Shown here in pieces: positions 1-9,154 of a stretch of 38,500 bases of DNA. Every line of letters starts with the position of its first letter. Position 1 is the first letter of the stretch. The notes beneath the pieces were generated by a model. That model made no database searches. It was not told the origin of the DNA and saw only the letters and a list, made by a program, of their open reading frames with translations. The stretch lies in the NCBI GenBank assembly GCA_009746045.1, contig RPFO01000667.1, forward strand, positions 1,750,069-1,788,568. Direction: 5' to 3'. A program made the translations under genes and the position numbers. The stretch is from Mesostigma viride. Its lineage: Eukaryota; Streptophyta; Mesostigmatophyceae; Mesostigmatales; Mesostigmataceae.

Positions 1-253
1 TATGCCAGTGGTCCTGGCTCGAAACGATCTCGAGCTACGCTGGGTTTTCGTGTGCTCCCGCACAACCGTCAGCAGTGTTTGTTTTAGTGTTTGTTGTTCC
101 ACTACGACAGGATTCACCGCAATGTACCACGCCACTATATAAAATACCTCAATGTTTGATGTGCTCTCACGGTCTTCCTGGGCGCAACTTTCTACCCCCC
201 ACCCGCCACCCTGTCTTCTTGGGCCCACCCCCCACTCCCCACCCCCCACGCAG

Positions 254-584
254 GCGGGCGCTCCGTCCCTTTGCTCGTACTCGACGGCAAGGTCCTGCCC
301 GACAGCGCTGTTATCACGGCAGCCTGTGCGGCACGCGGCGCCCCCTGGCTGCACGCCCCCAGGGAGGCTCGCGACATGGAGCTATACTTTGACACCAAGC
401 TGGGCACGCGCACGCGCCAGGTGGCCTACCAGGCGGTCTACTCGCAGCCGTCACAGGAGATTGCGAGAAAGGTGGTGTTGGATGGGGTGTCAGGTATCGA
501 GCGGACGTTGGCCCGTCTGGTCTTCCCTCTCATCCGGCTGGCCACGACCAAGGGCTACAAGGTCAACGCGGAGACCGCAAAGAG
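254..584 (+). CDS. Glutathione S-transferase-like protein, internal exon
   Basis: Probable host-gene exon encoding about 110 residues. It follows a C/T-rich tract ending in CAG (251-253). The product begins GRSVPLLVLDGKVLPDS, which resembles the second half of a GST N-terminal thioredoxin fold (cis-Pro followed by the DS glutathione-contact motif), and continues with an acidic and basic helical stretch ending ETAK. The donor is AG|GTTCGT at 585, leaving two bases of a codon. The exon at 3489 supplies the third base (AGG, Arg), so the phases match. Any first exon with the start codon and the active-site Ser/Cys region would lie upstream of the window or in the unassigned bases 1-250. GST superfamily membership rests on this exon plus the clearer C-terminal exon; the subclass is unknown. 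Confidence 0.62.
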
Positions 585-1411
585 GTTCGTTGCTGGAGAG
601 CTAGAACGTTTCTTATACCGCAACGAGTTTTGTTGCTGGAGAACTAGCTCGTTTACTATAGTATGATGTAACAAGCAGGGAGCAGTCAGGGTGGCCATGA
701 CAAAGGTCTATGAGGTCAACGCAGGGACGTCAAAGAGGTGTGTTTCTTGAGAAGTAACAACTACTATTAGCGTGTGCATTATTAACAGTAATACTACTCC
801 TAGAACAACTATAGCATGTAGTATAGCTTGTTATTTACGGCATTACAACGATTACAATGTAATCATCGGGGAGACTTGTTATTCACGGAGCTACTGTTGC
901 CTGTACTATGGATATTCTAGTACTACTATTACTATTATTCCCTGATATTCTAGTACTACTATTTATTATTACTCCCTGATATTCTAGTACTACTATATAT
1001 TATTATTCCCTGATATTCTAGTACTACTATTATTATTATTCCCTGATATTCTAGTACTACTATCTATTATCATTCCCTGATATTCTAGTACTACTATTTA
1101 TTATTACTTCCCGCCGCTTACGTTATGGCTATACCACCGTAAACAACAAGTTTAAATGTTACAATGTGACCCGAGGGGAGAAGCAGGACTGGCCGCAACA
1201 AAGGCAGACAAGGCCAGCTAGGAGATGTTAAAGGGGTGTGTGTCCTTCTAGGCATGAACTGATATTGTAACCTTGTAAGATGGATAGTGTACGAGGAATG
1301 GTCGGGGAATGGCAGGGTTGGCCACGGCTAAAAATAATATGGGGACCGGTAGGGCTGTCCACGGTTAAGGGGTTACAAGGTCAGCCAGGAGACTTGAAAT
1401 GGCGCGTTGCT
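538..1411 (+). repeat. Dispersed degenerate copies of the exon end and 5' splice site
   Basis: The last ~50 bases of the first GST-like exon and its donor (538-596) recur, decayed, in the intron at about 692-752, 1196-1250 and 1350-1411, with a partial copy near 1309-1340. Each keeps the order GGCCAC, AAGG, a GGTCA-like block, GGAGAC and then AAAGAGGT or a derivative. The copy at 692-752 is the best preserved and retains CAAAGAGGTGTG at the donor position. The copies are unevenly spaced and separated by unrelated DNA. This is visible directly by eye; the mechanism is unknown. Confidence 0.6.
911..1109 (+). repeat. 33-34 bp minisatellite, six copies
   Basis: Tandem units starting with GATATTCTAGTACTACTAT at 911, 944, 978, 1012, 1045 and 1079, with ATT/TTA-rich variable ends. 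The spacing is 33-34 bases. AT-rich, with no coding potential. It lies inside the GST-like gene's large intron. Confidence 0.9.
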
Positions 1412-1580
1412 AAATGAGGAAGTAGTAGGCGTGAATGTAGCTTGGGTGCCCATGCCATCAAATGAGGTGAGCACCAGAGGCAGAGTATACCTGTAAACCA
1501 GCACCAATCTACGCGCACGCTGCCATAGTACACACGAGGACCATGCTATCGCACGAGGAAAGCTCCACTGCACCAGAGGC

Positions 1581-1645
1581 AGAGACAAGCCGTGCAGGCG
1601 GGAAATCGGGAGGATCCGGACGGTGGGCGTTGGTAGCTACCATGG
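1581..1645 (+). mobile_element. Decayed terminal sequence of an inverted-repeat element
   Basis: About 55 bases match, with substitutions, the left terminus of the 851-bp element at 34206: a GAGACAA start, then GCAGGC, AAATCGGGAG, ATCCGGAC and GGTAGCT in the same order. No partner end is obvious nearby, so it is probably a truncated relic inside the intron. Confidence 0.45.
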
Positions 1646-1650
1646 AAGCT

Positions 1651-1724
1651 ACCTGTACGCCATCAATATACCTGTACCCTATCAATATACCTGTACGCCA
1701 TCATTATACCTGTACGCTATTGCC
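1651..1724 (+). repeat. 19-bp tandem repeat, about four copies
   Basis: Units of ACCTGTACGCCATCAATAT with one or two substitutions start at 1651, 1670, 1689 and 1708. The last is incomplete. The array lies directly after the decayed element terminus at 1581-1645. Confidence 0.85.
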
Positions 1725-1884
1725 ATGCATGCGAGCACCACGCACGTTCAACAGAGGCTAGGTGCCCGCGTGATCCATCCGAATGCTTGTCTTTGATTAC
1801 CAGATAGATAGTACAGTCTTATATAGGTCAGCGCTATGCACGTGTGCGCCCTACATTTTTGTACCATTTAGACATACTACTGCA

Positions 1885-2303
1885 ACAAGCACCTTATGTG
1901 TTGCATCCCTATCAGAGTTGCTATTACTAGAACAAGCACCTTATGTTTTACATCCCTATCAGAGTTGCTATTACTATAACAAGCACCTTATGTGTTTCAT
2001 CCCTATCAGAGTTGCTATTACTATAACAAGCACCTTATGTGTTACATCCCTATCAGAGTTGCTATTACTATAACATGCACCTTATGTTTTACATCCCTAT
2101 CAGAGTTGTTATTACTATAACAAGCACCTTATGTGTTACATCCCTATCAGAGTTGCTATTACTATAACAAGCACCTTATGTGTTACATCCCTATCAGAGT
2201 TGCTGTTACTATAACATGCACCTTATGTGTTACATCCCTATCAGACTTGCTATTACTATAACATGCACCTTAAGTGTTACACCCCTATCAGAGTTGTTAG
2301 TGC
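1885..2303 (+). repeat. 47-bp minisatellite, about nine copies
   Basis: Units begin ACAAGCACCTTATGTG (or ACATGCACC) at 1885, 1932, 1979, 2026, 2073, 2120, 2167, 2214 and 2261, exactly 47 bases apart. Each contains CCCTATCAGAGTTGCTATTA. The regular spacing and near-identity suggest recent unequal exchange or slippage. Since 47 is not a multiple of three, an open frame through it is not meaningful. There are no unique spacers, so it is not CRISPR-like. Confidence 0.92.
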
Positions 2304-2743
2304 CATGTGAACACGAGCACTGCCGTGCCGCGTGCTAGTGAAACTTGGCCACACCACGCATAATTCACTCAACTTCATCACTGGAATGATTCTAGTAGTC
2401 AGAATATAATAATTAATAATTAAATTCTAGTAATAACCATCTAATTCTCGTAGTGATCGTTTACTTCTAGTTATAGTTTCAATGTTGCCAATACCTGCAA
2501 CATGGCGAGTCCTGGAGTCCAGAGGCAGGCTCACTTGAGCTTCTATATTGCTTGTCTTTTCAGTATGTCAGGCTTGGCGCTGCTCCCTTATCGGATCGGT
2601 TGGTAGAGTAAGAAGGGCGGGTTAATTAAGTAATTAATTAATCAATCAACAACATACCTCCGTGCGGAGGATATGTAACACATGTCCCTGAGAAAGGGCA
2701 TATGGTTTTTAATACAAGGGCGGGTTGTGGCTATCTATCCAAT

Positions 2744-2855
2744 AGACAACCAGCGCAGGCATGGCATTACTACACTGGGACAACCAGTACAGGCCGGACA
2801 TCACCACTACAGCGACCATGACACCTATGAGACAACCAGAACAGGCTTGACCTCA
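2744..2855 (+). mobile_element. Cluster of GACAACCAG element-end fragments
   Basis: Three short copies of the terminus GACAACCAG followed by (C/A/T)RCAGGC occur at about 2744, 2779 and 2832. They match the end sequence of the elements at 3843, 4480 and 34206. No full element is recognisable; they look like relics of the same inverted-repeat family within the intron. Confidence 0.4.
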
Positions 2856-3488
2856 AGAAAATCCGCGCGCTCAATCTCTCCTCCATACGATCAAAACAGT
2901 TGTCTCACTGAACAATTTGTTTAAATCTGGCTCTTTTCCTTCAAATGCCAGAGGGCAAGCTATATCACCCTGCTATAAGGGTAGTCATATGGTCAGCTTT
3001 GCGAAGTTACGTCAGCGAAGTCAGCGTTGGCGGCAGCCGACTGGCCTGCCTGTGCGGTGTTGCCCAGTATAGGCAGGGTTGCGCTGCCAGGCGGTGTCGT
3101 ACCAGCTGGCCAAGTCTCCCATGCTGTGACACCACCCATTCCCTCGGCCGGTCATACCCTAGTAAACACTTCTGCTCAGGCTCTTTTATAATAAAATCAT
3201 TAATAATAGTAAGCATCATGGTATTTTAAGTTCAGTCCTTCTAGTCTGTCCTAGTGAGGGGGTGTGACTTCATTCTTGCATCTGCTGCTGGCATACATAT
3301 TCTGCCACACCATAGATTTTTACAGCTTGAACGTGCTGGTCATCCGGCCAGGGATCATATGAAGGTATAAAAAGCTTAGATTCGCCGTTTTCCCTTTTTG
3401 CTCAATGTATTGTTTTCCCCACAAATTGAACCTCCCTTCCATCCCCCCTTCTTCCTCCACGGTTCTCACGTTCCTCTCCGCTCGGCAG

Positions 3489-3822
3489 GTCCCTGGAGCG
3501 CGTCCACCAGATATGTTCCGAGGTAGAGTCCCGCATCGGCGATGGCCCGCTTGGCTCGCGCTTCATCTGCGGCGACACGCTGAGCGCCGCCGACATCGCC
3601 TTCTGCTCCCACATGTCGCTGCTGCTACTGCCAACCGAGTGTGCCACACTGAGCCGACACTTTGGGCTGGAGGATCTGGATGCTAACACCCGTGCCACGC
3701 TGCTCCCGTTACGGAACCGCCGCGCGGGCCAATTCGCGCTCTTCTGTTACCGGACATTCCGCAATGATCCCGCCCGGGCTGCCGGTCAAGGAACAGGTGG
3801 TGCCAGCACGAAGCAGGCCTGA
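3489..3822 (+). CDS. Glutathione S-transferase-like protein, terminal exon (GST C-terminal domain)
   Basis: Terminal exon encoding about 111 residues after the acceptor CTCGGCAG, starting with one base that completes the Arg codon begun at 583-584. It opens SLERVHQICSEVESRIGD and contains FICGDTLSAADIAF, a clear match to the GST C-terminal N-capping box and hydrophobic staple (F-x-x-G-x-x-x-S-x-A-D). A Leu-rich helix and an Arg-rich tail ending ASTKQA follow, with TGA at 3820-3822. Together with the N-terminal exon this gives a two-domain GST-fold fragment. Members of the superfamily conjugate glutathione or act as non-catalytic GST-fold modules; which applies cannot be told without the active-site region. 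A TGTAA-type polyadenylation signal may lie near 4163, beyond a small inserted element, but this is weak. Confidence 0.68.
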
Positions 3823-3842
3823 CGGTAGCCGGTTCTGATAGA

Positions 3843-4086
3843 TCAAGAAGATGACCAGCGCAGTCCATAAATTGGGAGAGTCGGGACCATGGTATATGAG
3901 ATATGTAGATAGATGGACTGTGAGGGTTAGTGCTCAGCTGCACGTGTATCCCCAATGATGCACGTTATATCTATCAGTGGATACACATGCATGTGCCAGT
4001 ATATATCAATATTTGTGCTATAGTTGTCTGAATGAAATCTGGCAATGAATAAACAGATTTCTGGCCTGCGCTGGTTGTCTCATGGA
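3843..4086. mobile_element. Short inverted-repeat element (MITE-like), ~240 bp
   Basis: The left end (TCAAGAAGATGACCAGCGCA) and the right end, whose reverse complement starts TCCATGAGACAACCAGCGCA, are imperfect inverted copies of about 35-40 bases. They belong to the same terminus family as the 851-bp element at 34206. The interior is AT-rich and non-coding. It lies 20 bases after the GST-like stop codon. The exact TSD is not clear. Confidence 0.5.
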
Positions 4087-4479
4087 TGTTTTTTCACTGA
4101 ACCGTCTATAGCTGTCTCACTTATTAATAGGCGGATCGCGTAGTATCTCCGAGCATCTGAACCCTGTAATGCCAGATCTCCTTTGCGCCCGTTCCGAGCT
4201 TGTCATTGGATTCGTTGTCCCGGCCCAACGTTGCGTCGCTACAGTAACATGATGTTTTCTGGCATACGTGGGTGTTTGGTTCACGCCGCACATATGAAAA
4301 TAATGTTCTACGGATTTTTGCCTTCGCACCATGTGCAGTTTTCTTGGACGTTTGGAAACGTGGCATGGCTAACGAATGACTGCATGGCTAGCTAGACCTT
4401 TTTGGCGGTTTTCCATTTGTGGGCATTTCCTCGTATTTGGTGGGAGAGCTATCGCAGCAGTGCATGCTCACACCACTAG
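4087..4479. other. Intergenic, nothing recognised
   Basis: No gene, RNA or clear repeat is seen. It contains a few GTCTCACT-type words reminiscent of the neighbouring inverted-repeat family and otherwise looks like unique sequence. Confidence 0.4.
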
Positions 4480-4757
4480 ACACTCCCGGCCGCCGGCCGG
4501 CCAGTTAGGCTCGAAACACACGCCCTGATCAAGCAAGATGTTTCCGGCCCCATGCACCGTCTAGGTCATCTAGTCGCTCTTAGCGTTAGCCAGCCATAGT
4601 TTCAATGAACAAGGCCACACATTTCCATCTCCATTCATGTATGAGTTCATCATCCTGAACGACTCAAAAACGCGGATAAGATAACAGCAGGCTCGAGCTA
4701 TACCATGGTCCGGATTCTCCATGCAGATATCTTGCCTGCGCTGGTTGTCTCATTGAT
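4480..4757. mobile_element. Truncated right half of the GAGACAACC inverted-repeat family
   Basis: About 275 bases align block by block with 34790-35056: GGCTCGAAACACAC, CCTGATCAAGCAAG, CTAGGTCATCTAGTCGCTCT, AGCCAGCCATA, ACACATTTCCATC, CAGGCTCGAGCTA, CATGGTCCGGATTCTC and the end CTGCGCTGGTTGTCTC. It diverges by substitutions and small indels. No left half is present. It shows that this family is repeated in the genome. Confidence 0.6.
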
Positions 4758-5118
4758 AGGTGATTAACCGTATACCTATAGGTCAACATTTGTTTTTCGC
4801 TGGACACACCGTCTAGGGAATACTTGTCTCACATAATAGGTCTCACTCTGAAGGCTGGCTAGCCAGCTACAAAATGTATGCATGTCTCATGATGCATACC
4901 TCATTAATTAATTAATTAATAGACACGTGACTGCGTCACGTGAGCATAAGTCCTCAGTGGGAGGGGAACATGGGATGGAATGGATGGTATAAGCTATCTA
5001 GGTCCCGCTAGTTACAGGGGTGTGGGCACCGCGGCCCGAATCGCTATGAATGCCATACTTGGTCACACGCGGAGCCCCCACAGGCTTGGGGGTGGTCTCC
5101 TTCATCACTACTTGCCAT
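4758..5118. other. Intergenic with a 19-bp CACGTGAC palindrome
   Basis: There is an AT-rich (TTAA)n stretch around 4901-4920, then at 4924-4942 the inverted repeat CACGTGAC TGC GTCACGTG. A related sequence (ACGTGACTGCGTCGCGTG) occurs near 6983. CACGTG cores are common transcription-factor sites in eukaryotes, but here the site lies among transposon debris and no gene is near. Nothing else is recognised. Confidence 0.4.
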
Positions 5119-5794
5119 CTATCCTTGCGCACCATCTGCCTCCATATTACAGACAAACCAGGAGGCTGCCCGGGGTGAGCCCGTCACGTCTAGTGTAGCA
5201 CATGTCCATGCCGAGTCTATCACGAAAAGTCCACGGGTGGCGACCCTGCCGCGCGCGGCCGGGGCACGCCAGGTGAGGACATATCGCCCAGGCTGGGCGG
5301 GCTTGGTGCCAGCTAGTCTATCTGATGTATCTACCTGATCTGTGCGGGCCAGGTGCCCGGCTAGGCCCAGGCGCCTGTGCCTAATAATGTGGGAAACATA
5401 GGGCAAATCAGCGTACAAATCCTCATTACTAATGTGCAAACCAAAGGGGATGTTAAGGGCCTGGCGCAGCATCTTGGTGACGGCGCCGTCGAGTCGTTGC
5501 TCCATGCAGCTCCTGCGTCAGTGCCCACGTCTCGGCGCCGTAGGTCAGGATCGTCAGAATGACGACCTTGAAGAGGTCACGCTTGACGATCCGGGGTAGG
5601 GCGGGGTTGCTCCACCAGCGGCGGTGGTCATGGAGGTGCGCCCACGCCATGCCGATCCGTGTCGTCAGGTCGTCCTCGCAGTCGGGAAGCCAACTGCCGA
5701 GCAGCTTGAAGCGGCCTGAAGGAGGGTAGTTGACCTCCGCATCGCCTAAGAGGCGGAGTGTGGGTGGGGGCCCTGCCATGCCGAGGGCATGCAT
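5119..5794 (-). pseudogene. LINE reverse transcriptase C-terminal fragment (LINE-B), frameshifted
   Basis: Read on the minus strand from 5794. The first frame gives FKLLGSWLPDCEDDLTTRIG and then VVILTILTYGAETWALTQE, the hallmark region just after the LINE RT palm (L-x-Y-G-x-E-x-W). A frameshift near 5500 leads into MEQRLDGAVTKMLRQALNI, LPYVSHIIRHRRLGLAGHLA and RTD, the typical C-terminal helices of non-LTR RTs. The YADD core, the endonuclease and the 3' end are absent, so this is a dead internal fragment. Part of the same sequence recurs in the opposite orientation at 33543-33672. Confidence 0.75.
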
Positions 5795-5984
5795 ACCTCA
5801 TGATGCAGACGATATTTGTAACTTTCGTGAAATTATTTTCTTATGATGAGATTGGCATAGTAGTCCGCCGTGCCGGTGGCATGCCCATGCCCGCATTGAC
5901 ACGCAATTCGTGCATCAATCCGCACACCCATTTTCTCATCATGCAGTACTTATATACTGCGTGGCTGCTCGATCTCGACCACTC
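5795..5984. other. Spacer between two LINE fragments
   Basis: About 190 bases without a recognisable feature. GCATACCTCATGATGCA-like words here resemble 4870-4895, on the other side of the LINE-B fragment, perhaps relics of a flanking duplication or a common insertion target. Confidence 0.3.
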
Positions 5985-6840
5985 TCGTTGCAGAGTGTGG
6001 ACTCAGCTTACCTCCGCGCTCTCCCCATGGCCCCCCGGCCGGCATTTGTCCTGGCGCCCGGTCACTATCCAGTGGCGCTGTGACACCAACTATTTGCCCT
6101 GCAACCTCTTGTTCCCGCAGCCGCTGGGCGGCCCTGTGGTAGCTGCGGGCAGGCCTTGGACCCCACTGCACAGTGGTACCCACTAGGCCTGTCGTGCATG
6201 GGCGCGCCGACGGTGGCCAAATTATTACAGAATCAGAATTGGTACTTAATTGTACTTGCACATGCACTGTCCTCCTGACAGGGGCGGCTCCGGCCGCATG
6301 GTCCGATCAGTTCCAGTCCCCCACGCGAACCTCTGGTCTGAGGATGCGGACGGCGCCACTTTCTACTCCCCCAAACACCGACCTGACATTGTGGTTAGAA
6401 CTGGACTTAAATTGCTAGGAATCAAGTCGGCAGGAACTTGCTCATTGACGTTTCTGTGGGCTCCCCCCTTGGCTCATAGACGTGTGGTTGGTGCATCCCA
6501 CTGGGGCGGGCTACACGGCGGATCGGGCTAGGCGGGCCAAGCTCACGGCCTTTATTGCGACGTCGGGCACCATCGTGTGGCGGCACCAGCAGCCCTTTGT
6601 CTTGGAGGAGGTCGGGGCCATGGCCGGACCCCGCCGGCTTCGATCTTTAAGGAGTGCTGCGGCCGTGGCTCCGGGAGGACCGCCTGGACCTTGAGGGTCA
6701 GCAGGCCCCTTGGTCGGCGCGGACCTGGACCGTCGTCGTACTCAGTGGCGCCAACGCCTCCTTTCGGTAGTGCTTACCCGGGCTATGGATGACATGATTC
6801 TTGCTCGGCCACATTGCACACGCCGGGGGCCAGGGCTGAC
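5985..6840 (+). pseudogene. Degenerate 3' fragment of LINE-A
   Basis: An old copy of the LINE segment better preserved at 30418-31195. Diagnostic blocks occur in the same order: GGTCACTATCCAGTGGCGCT, the zinc-knuckle region near 6130-6200, AACAGAATCAGAATTGGTA-like sequence, CGGACGGCGCCACTTTCTAC (encoding DGATFYSP), a HRPDIV motif near 6375 and the KECCG/LRED region near 6650-6690. Frameshifts and stops break every frame. It lacks the GAGTGATTTCACTC 3' hairpin, so the 3' end is truncated or decayed. Confidence 0.65.
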
Positions 6841-7817
6841 TAATTTGCGGCTCAGCCGGCCAGTTATTAGGCTAACTTTTACTTTGTTCCACGGTGTGGG
6901 GTGTCCCATGCCGGCTAGTTGTAATTTTGTTGTGGTATACTCTTGTTGGCGTTGGCTTCAATTGACTAATTAGCACGTACATACGTGACTGCGTCGCGTG
7001 GGTGCCAATACAGAGTAAAGGAACCTTCAACCCCTGTACATACACAATGAGAAGGAGAAGGGGCGCCCGAGCTTCTCTCACTGCCACAATTAAGTGGGCA
7101 TGAGGCCACAGAGCGCTGAAGCGCTCTCTCCACAGCAGCCGCCAGCCGGGGTGCCGGGGCGCAACACTCGGTGGGTGCACTGCAACCATCATGCAGTACC
7201 ATGTACTGAGTAGGCAGTTGTAACGCATAGCTTATAAGGTGAGGTGGGCTCAAGACGTTGGCTAAGTGACTCGCAAATGGCCACAATGAGCCATGGCTGA
7301 TAAAGCCATCATATAGATCGAATCTACACAGCTAGAGCTAAGTGGCTATGCTGAGCTAGCTATAATATGTTTTATGCCAAGACGTGCCAATGATGTCATG
7401 CCTAAGCTGTCCCATTCCAACTGCATAGCACCCCTGTCTAGACAACTAGCTAGCAGTTGCTCTATGTATCCCGGGGGTTCGAGCCCAGGGGGGCTTCTGG
7501 ACACAGCGTTGGCTTTGGTTACTGCATGGGGTGCTTTCATGCTCTGATGTAAGTATTTATAATTTTTTATTTTTAGTTACTCACTTACTAAGACTCTATG
7601 TGTTGCATGCACGTTTCCTGCAAGTAAGCAAGTACTTGCGTGCCATGCGCATGCACGGCCGGGCATGTCACGGAGTATGTATACTATGCAAATCTCATAA
7701 GTCTGATAATGATTACACGAATTAATTAAGTTAGAAATATCGTCGGCATCATGCCCCAACCATTTAGTCACTATAGATAGGGGGGTGTAATCCTCATCTA
7801 TATAGTAGAAGGGAGCT
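6841..7817. other. Intergenic, nothing recognised
   Basis: About 1 kb without a convincing gene. It contains a second ACGTGACTGCG word near 6983, a GC-rich patch at about 7060-7170 and AT-rich sequence to 7740. A GGTTCGAGCCC word near 7475 looks like a tRNA B box but has no matching A box or cloverleaf. Confidence 0.35.
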
Positions 7818-7925
7818 ATGGTCGACCTACCTCCACTGAGCTCAGCCGGCAGACCGCAGCTAGGGGGAAACCACGTATATACTGGAGGGGGGCGGTCATC
7901 CACGTCGACCACAAGCCCTGGCAGG
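7818..7925 (+). pseudogene. Remnant of the L1-like ORF1 3' end
   Basis: Matches 29345-29462 in scattered blocks: GACCTACCTCCA, a TACTGGA(A/G)GGGG block, CCACGTCGACC and CACAAGCCCTGGCA. It is the end of a LINE ORF1-like sequence. Its downstream 3' region continues to 8668, interrupted by the CACTA-type element at 8060, and the LTR retrotransposon at 8669 is inserted into it. Confidence 0.5.
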
Positions 7926-8059
7926 CGCCCTCTGCCACCCCAGCAATCCACAGTCTACGTACACATTGTAGGGACTGATATAGCAGTAGTGCATGTAGAT
8001 TCAGTAGTCAGGCTTAGCTAGCATGTATGTGGCCCATGCCTATGCGATTGTGCACCTAT

Positions 8060-8539
8060 CACTACAATACGCTTCCGCGGACACCTTTTTCAGCGGGGAA
8101 AGTGCCCTCGGGCTTCCGGGGCAAATTCAGCAAGCGCTGCGGAACTTAGATACTAAAATTTCGTTTTTGGTTCGTACCGTACAGCCAATCATTTTGCGCC
8201 CGGATCAAATTGTGATCTGGTCACTGAACACGAAAATTTCAGCGGAACGTACGAAACACCAACGCAACTAGAGAAAATTTTCAGTGACGAAACTGTAGTA
8301 CCGTGTACCCAAGCAAAATGAAGTAGGACTTCGCGAAATTCACGTTCGGAATTTTTCCCCGCAAGATTCCCCCGCAAGATTCCCCCGCATGATTCCCCCC
8401 GCTAGGTTCAGGCTCCAGTCGATGCTCGCCAAATGGCGCAAAAAAAGAAACATATGTTAAAATCAACGGTGCGAATCCTCGTTACCGCTCGGGTAACATT
8501 CTCACTCATTTCGCGTCTCCTACGAACCGTATTGTAGTG
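8060..8539. mobile_element. Non-autonomous CACTA (EnSpm)-type element, 480 bp
   Basis: Begins CACTACAATACGCTTC and ends with the inverted copy GAACCGTATTGTAGTG, giving 15 of 16 matched terminal bases. It is flanked by a 3-bp duplication TAT (8057-8059 and 8540-8542). A CACTA terminus with a 3-bp TSD is the signature of the EnSpm/CACTA superfamily. It has no coding capacity. Inside, at about 8351-8403, a 13-bp unit TTCCCCCGCAAGA repeats about four times, possibly as subterminal transposase-binding repeats. It interrupts the LINE-derived repeat that runs 7818-8668. Confidence 0.75.
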
Positions 8540-8663
8540 TATATAATGGGACTCCCCGCGGCCGGATGATGCATTTAAAAGAATGTTGCCATTTGCCCTG
8601 CCTATAGATATGCAGAGAGCTACTCTCAATGCTGAGACGCCGTGCCCTAGCCATTGTTTAGCC

Positions 8664-8668
8664 ATGAC
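8664..8668. repeat. Target-site duplication ATGAC, left copy
   Basis: Left copy of the 5-bp direct repeat flanking the LTR retrotransposon; the right copy is at 26403-26407. The reconstructed empty site matches the paralogous sequence at 29748-29765, which has AGCCATGATGATCTTCC where this locus has AGCCATGAC joined to GATCTTCC. Confidence 0.85.
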
Positions 8669-9059
8669 AGTTAGTCTAAGTCTCCCGCCTGTAGCCTAAG
8701 TGGACACGTGCCAGCACCGCCGGCGCCCAATTGGGTACTGGGACGGTGCTGGACTAGAGCAGTCGTGGCATGGACACGTGGCTAGACTCAGTATGTGATG
8801 AGCCGGTACCTCAGTACCGGGACTGTAGTTGTCATGTTAGGACTGACTAGATCAGGTTGTAACTGATAGGCTAGTCCGTCCAGGATCAGTAAGTTAGGCT
8901 TAACTTACGCAAAGTCTGGTCATGCAGCCGCAAGTGACGGCTGACCAGCGGTATATGTGCCATTCTATCCTAATGCCAAGGTGTCTGGTCGTCTCCACAC
9001 TGGCCATTTGGCATCGTCTGTGTGCACTGAGTTTCCCAAGCTCTCAGCCTGCACTAACT
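8669..9059 (+). repeat. 5' long terminal repeat
   Basis: A 391-bp LTR with terminal inverted heptamers AGTTAGT and ACTAACT in place of the usual TG and CA. It is identical to the 3' LTR except for four extra bases (ATGC) near 8922. It contains several perfect hairpins: CAGCACCG with CGGTGCTG (8709-8752), CCGGTAC CTCA GTACCGG (8811-8828) and a TTAGGCTTAA-centred palindrome near 8890. The promoter and polyadenylation signal should lie here but cannot be pinpointed. Confidence 0.92.
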
Positions 9060-9154
9060 TGCATTAAAAAGCACTCCGTGAGGTGTGCATTTTTGACGAC
9101 GAGCGAACAAGCGTTATTCACAACCCGGTTTTCTACACCCACTTTTTTTAAAAA

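Larger units (their letters stand above)
585..3488 (+). other. Large intron of the GST-like gene
   Basis: Phase-compatible GT (585) to AG (3487-3488) interval of 2904 bases between the two GST-like exons. It contains no credible coding region. It holds degenerate copies of the upstream exon end, three tandem-repeat blocks, fragments of an inverted-repeat element and AT-rich filler (for example a TTAATTAA tract near 2620-2650). The acceptor follows a pyrimidine-rich stretch from about 3430. Intron status is inferred from phase match and protein logic, with no transcript evidence. Confidence 0.55.

Noticed and set aside
1885-2303. CRISPR-like array from the regular 47-bp repeats
   Set aside because: The whole 47 bp repeats with no unique spacers, and the DNA is eukaryotic.
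7470-7490. tRNA gene suggested by a GGTTCGAGCCC B-box word
   Set aside because: No A box at the right distance, imperfect T stem and no acceptor-stem pairing.
8805-8835. Hammerhead ribozyme in the LTR (GTGATGAG plus CCGGTAC hairpin), as in plant retrozymes
   Set aside because: The stem-loop is present but the core CUGAUGAG is changed and the required GAAA after stem II is missing (GACUGU instead), with no matching cleavage stem.
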